From: Actinomycetota bacterium
GTDB taxonomy: Bacteria > Actinomycetota > Thermoleophilia > Gaiellales > Gaiellaceae
Length of the DNA stretch: 8,843 nt
Reading direction: 5' to 3'
Assembly: GCA_003162235.1 (NCBI GenBank)
Contig: PMMN01000021.1
Coordinates: 6,976-15,818 of the forward strand
The translations under genes were made by a program, and so were the position numbers. Each line of letters opens with the position of its first letter. Positions within the stretch are counted from its first letter, which is position 1. This document shows, piece by piece, positions 1-6,468 of the stretch. The notes under the pieces were generated by a model. That model ran no database searches and was not told the origin of the DNA. It saw nothing but the letters and a program-made list of their open reading frames with translations.

Positions 1-2331
1 ATCGCCAAGCTCGCTCTTCGCGGTGCTGCGATCAATCCGGAGTACAGCTTCACTCGCGTTCTTAACGGGTTCTCGGCAGCCCTGGATGCCGGCGCGATCG
101 CTGTGCTCGAGCGCTCACCAGAGGTGCTTGGCATTTATCCGGTGCGGGTTACCTACCCGGCGTCTATCGACGTCGAGTCGCTCGGCAACCCGCCCGCGCT
201 GACCAACGGCTATCACCCGCAGGTGAGCTTGTCGCCCTACGACGGCGAGGGTGTGACGGTGGCTCTGCTCGATACCGGCGTCGACCGTCTGCACGAGTAC
301 CTGCGCGGTCACGTCCTGCCGGGGGTAGACGTCGTCGGCGGCGATCCCGCCGTGAGCGCCGCGCCCAATCCAGACAATCGCTCGGAGCTCGAGCGCCACG
401 GCACGCAGCTGGCCGGCATCGTCGTCGGACCGGGCGCCCTCGGTGGCGTAGCGCCGGGCGCCTCGATCTTCCCGATTCGTGTCGCCGGCTGGCAGCGTGA
501 TGCCAGCGGTGCCTACGAGGTCTACGGCCGCACCGATCAGCTGATCGCCGGTCTCGAGCACGCTGTCGATCCGAACGGGGACGGGGACGCCCACGATGCC
601 GCACGCATCGCCCTGGTGGGAGTCTCGGCGCCGTTGGCGGGCTTCCCCGACGGGCCCGAGGCGCGGGCCGTGCGCGGCGCGGCAGTGCTCGACACTCTCG
701 TCGTCGCGCCCGCGGGCAATGACGGAGCGGCCGGAGCGACCTTCGGCACGATCGGTGCTCCCGGGGGCGTCGACGAAGCGCTCACCGTCGGCGCACTAGA
801 CCTGCGCCGGCGCAGCGAGAGAGTGCGCGTCGTGATTCGTAGCGGTCTCGAGGTGCTGTTCAACGGGGCGGTTCCTCTGGGCGGCTCGGCGGCGCCGGAA
901 GCGCCGCTGGACCGCTCGCTCGCGCGCCCGCGTGCGCAGGCCGTCACGACGAGCGGGCTGACTTCGGCGCCGAGCCTGGAGAGCTTCTTCGATTCCAAGG
1001 GGTACAGTCTGGTGGCCGGCAAAGCAGCGCTCGTTCCCGCCGGAGACGATCCTCGCAGTGCCGCTCGGAACGCCTCGCTGGCCGGCGCGAAGGCTGTCGT
1101 TCTTTACGGAGGAACAGTGCCGAGTGGCGCGCTGGGCCTGGACGAGAACGTCACCGCCCCCGTGGTGAGCATTCCCGGCCAGATCGGGCACGAGGCGAGT
1201 GTCAGGCTGAGTCGCGGCGAGGACGTGGACGTATCGGTCGGACGGCCTTACGCGGTCGCGAATCCGGGCGAGGGGCATATCGCGCCCTTTTCCTCCTACG
1301 GGCTCTCCTTCGCGGGCGCGGTAAAGCCCGACCTGGTCGCGCCGGGTGTCGGGATCGCCACTTCCGACGCCGGTACGACGAGCGAGGGATACCCCGCCTT
1401 CGCCACGGTGAGTGGCTCGAGTGCGGCCGCCGCGGTGGTCGCCGGAGCCGCGGCGGTGCTGACCGAGGCCAGGCCCGCGCTCGACGAGAGCGAGTTGAGG
1501 TCGCTTCTGGTTACGACGTCAAAACCGCTGGCGCGTGTCCCTGTCACGGCGCAGGGGGCGGGCGCTCTCGATCTGACAGCGACGGAGCAGGTCTCGCTCG
1601 TCGTCCAACCGCAGGCGCTTACGTTCCCGCTTCTAGGCGGTCGTCGGAAGCAGGTGACGCTCCGGCTCGAGCTCCGGAATCTCGGCGCGCAGACGCTGCT
1701 GGTCGCTCCGAGCGTTCACCTGCAAGGGAATCGGGACTGGCTTCGCCTGCGCGTCTTGACGGCGCGAGTTCTGATCAAGCCAGGCCGACGCGTATACATA
1801 AAGGTAAAAGCGCGCTTGATCGGAAAACACCCCGGCGCGAGCGCTCAAGGCACGATCGCCCTCCTTCTTTCCAACGGTCACGTGCTCGGTGTTCCTTGGG
1901 CGCTGAGAGTTGAGCCGCGGGGCAAGAGCAACCTGATCGCCAGGGCCACCCTCTCGCGCCACCGTTTCGATCCCTCAGACAACGCGCCCACGCTTCTCAC
2001 GCTCGGGCTCGGTCGTGTCGGCGGAGCCATCGAGCGAGAGATCGAGCCGGCGACCAAGGTCGATATCGAGCTCTGGAATTCAGAGGGGCGCTTTCTCGGT
2101 GTGTTGGCGAGGATGAGAGACGTGCTTCCCGGTCACTACGTGTTCGGGCTCACAGGCCGAAGCCCGGCCGGAGTCACGCTCACACCCGGGAACTACAGGT
2201 TGCGAGTCGTCGTTGTTCCGAGCGGCGGCGGCAAGCGCTCTCTGCGCTCGCTCCCGTTTACGATCACTCCCCCGCAGAGCTCGACCGCGCGGACGAATAC
2301 GGGTGGCAAGACGAAGTCCGGGTCCGGCTAA
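1..2331 (+). CDS. Secreted subtilisin-like serine protease (S8), 5'-truncated
   Basis: The frame is open from base 1 with no stop, so the true start and signal peptide lie left of the window; the GTG at 103 is only the first internal start codon. Codons 1-55 resemble an inhibitor-I9 propeptide (RVLNGFSAAL, then SPEVLGIYPV). The S8 catalytic residues are all present: Asp in VALLDTGVD (271-273), His in RHGTQLAG (397-399), oxyanion Asn in APAGNDG (718-720) and Ser in VSGSSAAAA (1420-1422). The serine motif departs from the usual GTSMAxP (Met and Pro replaced by Ala). About 985-1245 looks like a PA-domain insert, as in large extracellular subtilases. After the catalytic domain come two beta-rich regions, one fn3-like (about 1590-1920) and one FlgD/Ig-like (about 1930-2260), then a Gly/Ser/Lys tail with no LPXTG or membrane anchor. 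I infer a secreted degradative or processing protease; substrate unknown. The family call is firm. Confidence 0.93.
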   Translation: MAKLALRGAAINPEYSFTRVLNGFSAALDAGAIAVLERSPEVLGIYPVRVTYPASIDVESLGNPPALTNGYHPQVSLSPYDGEGVTVALLDTGVDRLHEYLRGHVLPGVDVVGGDPAVSAAPNPDNRSELERHGTQLAGIVVGPGALGGVAPGASIFPIRVAGWQRDASGAYEVYGRTDQLIAGLEHAVDPNGDGDAHDAARIALVGVSAPLAGFPDGPEARAVRGAAVLDTLVVAPAGNDGAAGATFGTIGAPGGVDEALTVGALDLRRRSERVRVVIRSGLEVLFNGAVPLGGSAAPEAPLDRSLARPRAQAVTTSGLTSAPSLESFFDSKGYSLVAGKAALVPAGDDPRSAARNASLAGAKAVVLYGGTVPSGALGLDENVTAPVVSIPGQIGHEASVRLSRGEDVDVSVGRPYAVANPGEGHIAPFSSYGLSFAGAVKPDLVAPGVGIATSDAGTTSEGYPAFATVSGSSAAAAVVAGAAAVLTEARPALDESELRSLLVTTSKPLARVPVTAQGAGALDLTATEQVSLVVQPQALTFPLLGGRRKQVTLRLELRNLGAQTLLVAPSVHLQGNRDWLRLRVLTARVLIKPGRRVYIKVKARLIGKHPGASAQGTIALLLSNGHVLGVPWALRVEPRGKSNLIARATLSRHRFDPSDNAPTLLTLGLGRVGGAIEREIEPATKVDIELWNSEGRFLGVLARMRDVLPGHYVFGLTGRSPAGVTLTPGNYRLRVVVVPSGGGKRSLRSLPFTITPPQSSTARTNTGGKTKSGSG

Positions 2332-2407
2332 GGTTTAGTGCAGACGCCGAGAAGGACGCCCTCGAGCGGGCGCCTCGCGCGACGAGCGAAGAAAGGTTGG
2401 TTTTGGG

Positions 2408-3451
2408 TTGAGTACCGACGAGGCACTCGGATACTGCGGCCTCTACTGCCCAGGCTGCGGAGCGTTTCAGGCCACGATCAGGGGCGCCGGCATCGAGTAC
2501 GAGCCCGGCTTGTTCACGACCTGTCGCGGCTGCAACTCGAGCGAGGTCAGCATCTGGTGCAGAGACTGCGAGATCAGAGCCTGCGCGCGCGAGCGTGGGC
2601 TGCGCTACTGCCTGCAGTGCGAGAGCTATCCATGCGAGAAGGCCGAGCGTTTCCTTGGCGATCCCAAGTGTCCGTTCCACTCAGACACCCCGGCGCTGAT
2701 GGCGAGGTTGAGCGAGATCGGCCTCGAGTCCTGGGCGGACGAGCAGAGCCGAAGGTGGATCTGCAAGAGCTGCGGCGGCCCCTTCGACTGGTTCTCGGAG
2801 CGGTGCCCGGCTTGCGGCGCGGAGGTCTTGGGGGAGAAGCGATTGAAGATGAGTGTCGCAGCGCGACTCAGCCGCTACCTGCAGGTGGCCAACCAGGCCG
2901 CGAGGGAGGGTATGACGCGCATCTCGTCGCATCAGATCTCCCTCTACACCGGCGTCAACGCGACTCAGGTTCGACGCGATCTCTCCTCCTTCGGCAAATT
3001 CGGCAAGCGCGGCGCGGGCTACGAGATCGAGATCCTCTGCGAGCGCATCCGCGACATCCTCGGCGCTCGGTCGAGCAGGTCGGTCGTGATCGTGGGCGCC
3101 GGCAGGATCGGCGAGGCGCTCGTCCGCTCCGGTCTTTTTGCCGAGCAGGGGATCGACGTCTCGGCCGTCTTCGACTCCGACCCGGACAAGATCGGCTGTG
3201 AGCTGGGAGCGCTGACGGTGCGCTCTGTGACCGAGCTGGCCGGGCAGGTGAAGCGCTACGGCGCCGTTGCCGGCGTGATCGCCGTTCCGGCGCAGGCCGC
3301 CCAGGGCGTCGCGGACGAGCTCGTGCGCGCGGGTGTGGGAGTCATCGTCAATTACTCCGAGGCTCTGCTCGACGTTCCCGAAGGCGTATCGGTGCAGACG
3401 CTCAACCCGGCCGTGGAGCTCCTCTCGGCGCTCCGCTCGCAGAGCGGCTGA
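2408..3451 (+). CDS. rex: DUF3795/zinc-ribbon domain fused to Rex redox-sensing repressor
   Basis: One 347-residue frame with two parts. Residues 1-90 are a DUF3795-type cysteine module (YCGLYCPGC, CRGC, CRDC, CLQCESYPC), followed by a zinc ribbon (C119/C122 and C133/C136): 16 Cys before residue 140. Residues 148-347 are a full Rex protein: winged helix with VRRDLSSFGKFGKRGAGY (188-205), then a Rossmann fold with VVIVGAGRIG (226-235) and Asp256 (VFDSD), which should contact the NADH ribose. Rex represses respiratory and fermentative genes and leaves DNA when NADH/NAD+ rises; normal Rex is about 210 residues, so the N-terminal half is an addition. I infer that the Cys module binds metal or senses redox state. 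The start is TTG at 2408, with AAAGG at 2392-2396; it gives the expected DUF3795 N-terminus, the frame is open only back to a TAG at 2336, and I see no better start in it. The gene stands alone, 76 nt after the protease. Confidence 0.9.
   Translation: MSTDEALGYCGLYCPGCGAFQATIRGAGIEYEPGLFTTCRGCNSSEVSIWCRDCEIRACARERGLRYCLQCESYPCEKAERFLGDPKCPFHSDTPALMARLSEIGLESWADEQSRRWICKSCGGPFDWFSERCPACGAEVLGEKRLKMSVAARLSRYLQVANQAAREGMTRISSHQISLYTGVNATQVRRDLSSFGKFGKRGAGYEIEILCERIRDILGARSSRSVVIVGAGRIGEALVRSGLFAEQGIDVSAVFDSDPDKIGCELGALTVRSVTELAGQVKRYGAVAGVIAVPAQAAQGVADELVRAGVGVIVNYSEALLDVPEGVSVQTLNPAVELLSALRSQSG
2831..2845 (+). promoter_or_regulatory. Possible internal ribosome site and start for free Rex
   Basis: GGGGAG at 2831-2836 lies 6 nt before an in-frame TTG (2843-2845, residue 146), with an in-frame ATG two codons later (2849-2851, residue 148). 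This is exactly the junction between the zinc ribbon and the Rex helix-turn-helix. Initiation here would give a Rex of about 200-202 residues without the Cys module. It may be a chance purine run or a relic of two formerly separate genes. Confidence 0.3.
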
Positions 3452-3459
3452 CGGAGCGC
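3428..3459 (+). terminator. Weak hairpin over the rex stop codon
   Basis: GCGCTCCG (3428-3435) can pair with CGGAGCGC (3452-3459). A competing inner hairpin pairs CCGCTC (3433-3438) with GAGCGG (3442-3447). The rex stop lies within the long form. The following CTTGTTCCTC is only mildly T-rich, so this is a poor intrinsic terminator at best, though the position is right. Confidence 0.22.
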
Positions 3460-3581
3460 GCTTGTTCCTCGACGCCCGAGGCGGGAGCGCTCGTCTGACG
3501 GGTATTCACAAGAAGGCGACCTGCCCTCTGAGATCGCAAGCGAGGCTGCCTTCGCCCTCACTAACTACTTACTTTGCGTAG

Positions 3582-3599
3582 CTTTGGGATGGCCCAAGG
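3582..3599. other. Hairpin in the convergent rex / anti-sigma gap
   Basis: CTTTGGG (3582-3588) and CCCAAGG (3593-3599) form a 7-bp stem with one G-T wobble and a 4-nt loop. It lies between two converging genes, where a bidirectional terminator is expected, but neither strand has a T-run after it. The rest of 3452-3645 shows no gene; the AT-richer stretch 3560-3580 has no recognisable signal. Confidence 0.3.
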
Positions 3600-3645
3600 T
3601 GCTGGAAGTCGGGGTGTTCCCTGGTTGAATCGACTTCGGCCGGCT

Positions 3646-4431
3646 CTACGACGGCGGAAAGTTGGCTTGAGCGACGGGGGCGTCCTGATCATCGGTCGCG
3701 GTCACCTGCAACACCTCGACGTCGGACGGAAGCGCTGTGACGAAGAACCGAATAGGGAGATCAAGCGCCGTAGGCGCGGCAATCGTCTCCGTTTCGATTG
3801 TGCTGCCATTCGCGAGTTTGATCCGAACGCTGGTCGCTTTATCGATAACAGCTCCAGCGAAATATGCGCCGAGGCCGACCGCATCTGGATTAAATTGACC
3901 TGTCATCCAAAGACCTGTGATCTCGTTTTTTAGAGTCGGAAATACAAGTTTCCCCACGGCTCCGCCACTTGTGAACCGTGAACAGCCCGCGGAACCTTGG
4001 GGGCCGAATTCGGTCGGCGACGATCCACGGGTCACCGCGAAGCAGACTTCTCCGTCCTGGTTGCGATAAGCAGCAAGATTCCAGTCGTGGCCGTCCCATG
4101 TGCCCGTCGTCACGACAACCACATCGCTCGCGTTGGGCCCTCCACCGCCGATGAAATACCAGTTCTTCCCAGCACTGATCGCGAGCGAAGAGCCGATCAC
4201 GATCATCGCGGCGGTCACAGCGATCGCAATGAGTAGGCCTCGACGGGAGGCTCTGCGGCCCATGCCGATACGGGAGCGCTTCGAGCGCCGAGTGCGCATC
4301 GGGTCGGTGGCGTGCGCTCTCTCTCGGGTCCCGTGCCCAAGAACACGCGCACGGATGCGCGCGACAACGACTCTGTCTGGACTCGAGATCTCAGAACGGA
4401 ACTCTTTTAAGAGGCGAAGATCGTCGTTCAT
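3646..4431 (-). CDS. Single-pass membrane protein, putative anti-sigma factor
   Basis: A 261-residue protein with a basic N-terminal segment of about 63 residues, one strong membrane helix at about 65-86 (LLIAIAVTAAMIVIG) and an extracytoplasmic domain of about 175 residues with two cysteines (C130, C150) that could form a disulfide. The N-terminus (MNDDLRLLKEFRSEISSPD, then an Arg-rich helix) resembles the start of actinobacterial CU044_5270-type proteins, often encoded beside ECF sigma factors. There is no HxxxCxxC zinc anti-sigma motif. Its ATG overlaps the sigma-factor TGA as ATGA, with AAAGGA 7 nt upstream, so translation is probably coupled. I infer that the cytoplasmic part holds the sigma factor and the outer domain senses a signal. 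The outer domain matches no family I recognise. Membrane topology is confident; the anti-sigma role rests on context. Confidence 0.75.
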   Translation of the reverse strand: MNDDLRLLKEFRSEISSPDRVVVARIRARVLGHGTRERAHATDPMRTRRSKRSRIGMGRRASRRGLLIAIAVTAAMIVIGSSLAISAGKNWYFIGGGGPNASDVVVVTTGTWDGHDWNLAAYRNQDGEVCFAVTRGSSPTEFGPQGSAGCSRFTSGGAVGKLVFPTLKNEITGLWMTGQFNPDAVGLGAYFAGAVIDKATSVRIKLANGSTIETETIAAPTALDLPIRFFVTALPSDVEVLQVTATDDQDAPVAQANFPPS

Positions 4432-5006
4432 CTCCTAGTCCTTTTCAATGGAAGGCTTTCTTCTTGCTCTTGCCCGCTCGCCCGTAAGGAGTTCCGAACC
4501 TTCGCTCTCGCTCGCGAGAGCCGCGATCGAACTGTCCCGATCGGGACGGAGAGAGCATCGGCGATGTCCTCGTAGGTGAGATCGGCCCATGCGTATAGCA
4601 GAAGGACATCGCGTTCCTCCGCGCGAAGCTCGGCCAGCGCCCGAGCGAGCCTCCGGCTCTCGAGGCTCGCATCGAGACGCTGCGCGAGATCCAACTCCAC
4701 ATCCTCGAGCACCGGATCGACGCCTGTTCGGTAGTAGGCGTGGAGCATCCTCTTCTCGCTGCGGTAGTGGTGGCGGAGAGTGTTCGTCGCTATCCCAAAA
4801 AGCCAGGGAAGCGATGCACGAGTCCCGTCGAAGCGAGCCCAGACGCGTAGTGCTTCCGCGAACGTCTCGGCTGCTAGATCGTCGGCAAGCTGACGGCCGA
4901 CGCGCCGACTCAGGAACCTGTGAATCGTGTCGAAGCACTCATCGAAGACCCGCTCGAATCTTTCACGCTGATCGGACGATCCGTCGCGGGGAGGATTATT
5001 CATCAC
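4428..5006 (-). CDS. ECF (sigma70 group 4) RNA polymerase sigma factor
   Basis: A 192-residue protein of normal ECF length. Region 2 is at about 20-88, including DDLAAETFAEALRVWARFD and the -10-recognition part SLPWLFGIATNTLRHHYRS. Region 4 is at about 122-172, with the helix-turn-helix LTYEDIADALSVPIGTVRSRLSRARAKVR spread over 143-171. There is no region 3 or extra C-terminal domain. Two adjacent starts are possible, GTG at 5006 and ATG at 5003; GGGAAAG lies 9 nt before the ATG, which is more likely. The gene overlaps the downstream membrane-protein start by 4 nt, the usual layout for a sigma factor and its antagonist. An ECF-like promoter about 65 nt upstream suggests it drives its own transcription. 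The signal and regulon are not visible. Confidence 0.93.
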   Translation of the reverse strand: MMNNPPRDGSSDQRERFERVFDECFDTIHRFLSRRVGRQLADDLAAETFAEALRVWARFDGTRASLPWLFGIATNTLRHHYRSEKRMLHAYYRTGVDPVLEDVELDLAQRLDASLESRRLARALAELRAEERDVLLLYAWADLTYEDIADALSVPIGTVRSRLSRARAKVRNSLRASGQEQEESLPLKRTRR

Positions 5007-5071
5007 TCTGTTCTTTCCCGAACGAGCGAAGTCAGCTCCGCGTCAACAAGAGAAAAGCCCCATCTGCTGAC

Positions 5072-5099
5072 AACGGTAGCGGTTAAATGGCTAAGTTCC
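5072..5099 (-). promoter_or_regulatory. ECF-type promoter for the sigma/anti-sigma operon
   Basis: Read on the minus strand, GGAACTT (5099-5093) is followed after 17 nt by CGTT (5075-5072). GGAAC as -35 and CGT(T) as -10 is the typical ECF pattern. Transcription would start near 5065, leaving a leader of about 60 nt before the sigma start. The match and position point to autoregulation. Found by eye, so a chance match is not excluded. Confidence 0.6.
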
Positions 5100-5153
5100 G
5101 CGTCGGTGGATACGCGTTACCGAGCGCGATCAGCCGCCGAGTGCTTTATTCAA

Positions 5154-5183
5154 TTCGAGCGTCTATCCGAGAGCACGTAGGCT
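5154..5183 (+). promoter_or_regulatory. Possible promoter for the glycosyltransferase gene
   Basis: TAGGCT at 5178-5183 fits the actinobacterial -10 pattern TANNNT and ends 7 nt before the GTG at 5191. The best -35 at 18-nt spacing is TTCGAG (5154-5159), which is poor. If real, the transcript would start at or next to the GTG, matching the weak ribosome site there (only GAGG, 3 nt away). Confidence 0.33.
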
Positions 5184-5190
5184 GAGGCCG

Positions 5191-6435
5191 GTGCGCATTC
5201 TTCTCTGGCACGGCTATCTGCTCGGCGGGACGGGCTCTAATGTCTACACGCGCGCGCTCGCACGCGAGTGGAGCAACGCCGGGCACGAGGTCGTCGTCTT
5301 CTGCCAGGAGCGCCACCCCGAGCGCTACGACATCGGGTCGGCGATGCTGGTTCGGCCCGATATCGGGACCCTGCTACCTGTGTTTGTGCTCGATCGCTAC
5401 GAGGGACTGGAAGCGCGCCTGCTCCAGGATCTGAGCGGGGCGGAGCTGGAGCGCTACGTCGAGCTCAACGTCGCGGAGCTACGCCGCCACCTCCCGGCCG
5501 ATCTCGTCTTCGCCAACCATGTTCTTCCGGGCGGAGCGATCGCGGCCGCCACCGGAGCGCCGTTCGCGGTCAAGGCTCACGGCTCGGAGCTCGAGTACTC
5601 AATGCGCGGCCGTTGCGAGTTGGAGGAGTGGGGGAGGCACAGCCTCGAGCGCGCCGGGGCCGTGTTCGTCGGCTCCGCGCACATTCGCCGGGCGCTGGCG
5701 GAGGTTGTCGGCCCGCTCGACCGTGTCTACGAGGTGCCTCCCGGCGTCGACGTCGAGGCGTTCGCTCCGCGGGAGCGGGGCGAGGCTCTGTCGGCGCTGG
5801 TCGCCGAGGCGAGACGCGACCCGGCCAACCCCGGGGGAGCCGACGAGCGCTTGCCCGACGAGGGCAACGCCGATCGTTTCAACGCCTTCTTCTCGGAGCC
5901 GAGCCCGACCGTCGTCTACCTGGGCAAGCTGCTCGAGAACAAGGGAGTGCACCTCCTGCTCGAAGCTTTGCGGGAACTGGAAGCGAAAGCGATCGTCGTC
6001 GGCTTCGGCGATTACCGGCGCGAGCTCGAGCGACTGGCGGGTGAGCGCGTGCTCTTCACCGGGGCGCTCGAGCACCGGCACCTGGTGGATCTGCTCCCAC
6101 TCGCCGATGTGGCCGTGGTGCCGTCGACCTTCCCGGAGGCGTTCGGCATGGTCGCTGCCGAGGCCGCGGCGTCGGGCGTCCCGCCGCTGGTTGCTCGCCA
6201 TTCCGGCCTGGCGGAGATCGCGGCCGGTCTCGAGCGCGAATACCCTAACGGGCTGCGCGAGCTGGCGAGCTTCGCCAGCGGCGATGTCGCCGATCTGCGC
6301 GCGAAGCTCGAGGCGTTGCTGTCGCTGTCCGAGGCCGATCGCGAGGCACTCGGCCGGGCTGCGCGACGGGCGGCCGTGAGCAACTGGAGCTGGTCGACGG
6401 TGGCCGAGCGCCTGCTCGAGCCCTTTACAATTTGA
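5191..6435 (+). CDS. GT4-family glycosyltransferase
   Basis: A 414-residue GT-B retaining glycosyltransferase. The N-terminal acceptor domain opens with MRILLWHGYLLGGTGSNVYT (1-20), the Gly-rich loop of GT4 enzymes, and contains KAHGSE (128-133). The donor domain begins at about 239 with VVYLGKLLENKG (241-252) and has the E-x7-E nucleotide-sugar motif (E316 and E324). Between them, residues 195-238 form an acidic, Pro/Gly-rich linker (DPANPGGADERLPDEGN) longer than in many GT4 enzymes. The start is GTG at 5191, which gives the expected beta-strand start. No membrane segment is seen, so it is probably cytosolic. Donor and acceptor cannot be read from the sequence. The downstream ligase is 33 nt away on the same strand. 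MshA, a thiol-pathway GT4, is a possible relative but I see nothing specific. Confidence 0.88.
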   Translation: MRILLWHGYLLGGTGSNVYTRALAREWSNAGHEVVVFCQERHPERYDIGSAMLVRPDIGTLLPVFVLDRYEGLEARLLQDLSGAELERYVELNVAELRRHLPADLVFANHVLPGGAIAAATGAPFAVKAHGSELEYSMRGRCELEEWGRHSLERAGAVFVGSAHIRRALAEVVGPLDRVYEVPPGVDVEAFAPRERGEALSALVAEARRDPANPGGADERLPDEGNADRFNAFFSEPSPTVVYLGKLLENKGVHLLLEALRELEAKAIVVGFGDYRRELERLAGERVLFTGALEHRHLVDLLPLADVAVVPSTFPEAFGMVAAEAAASGVPPLVARHSGLAEIAAGLEREYPNGLRELASFASGDVADLRAKLEALLSLSEADREALGRAARRAAVSNWSWSTVAERLLEPFTI

Positions 6436-6460
6436 AGTATCGGCCTGAAATCTTTATTAT
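6432..6460 (+). promoter_or_regulatory. Sigma70-like promoter giving a leaderless ligase transcript
   Basis: TTGAAG (6432-6437) and TATTAT (6455-6460) are separated by exactly 17 nt: 4 of 6 and 5 of 6 matches to TTGACA/TATAAT. The -10 ends only 8 nt before the ligase ATG (6469), so transcription should begin within about 3 nt of the start codon. No good Shine-Dalgarno is present, which agrees. The -35 overlaps the glycosyltransferase TGA. ATTTGAAG occurs twice, at 6430-6437 and 6459-6466. Confidence 0.6.
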
Positions 6461-6468
6461 TTGAAGCG

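Noticed and set aside
2357..2372. CGCCC/GGGCG hairpin between the protease and rex as a terminator
   Set aside because: Only 5 bp with no T-run; such pairings are expected by chance in this base composition.
2338..3201. Long plus-strand open frame (about 287 codons) overlapping the DUF3795-Rex gene
   Set aside because: Arg-rich translation without any domain, typical of a shadow frame in GC-rich DNA; the overlapping frame has clear DUF3795 and Rex signatures.
3503..3511. Half of a Rex operator (TTCACAA) downstream of rex
   Set aside because: No matching TTGTGAA half-site at the right spacing, and it lies after the gene rather than in a promoter.
4920..5180. 86-codon plus-strand frame spanning the sigma start and the divergent gap
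   Set aside because: Half lies antisense to the sigma gene; no recognisable domain or ribosome site, and it would run across both candidate promoters.
5519..6379. Plus-strand open frame inside the glycosyltransferase
   Set aside because: Ser/Arg/Cys-rich composition with no motif; it shadows the frame that carries the GT4 motifs.
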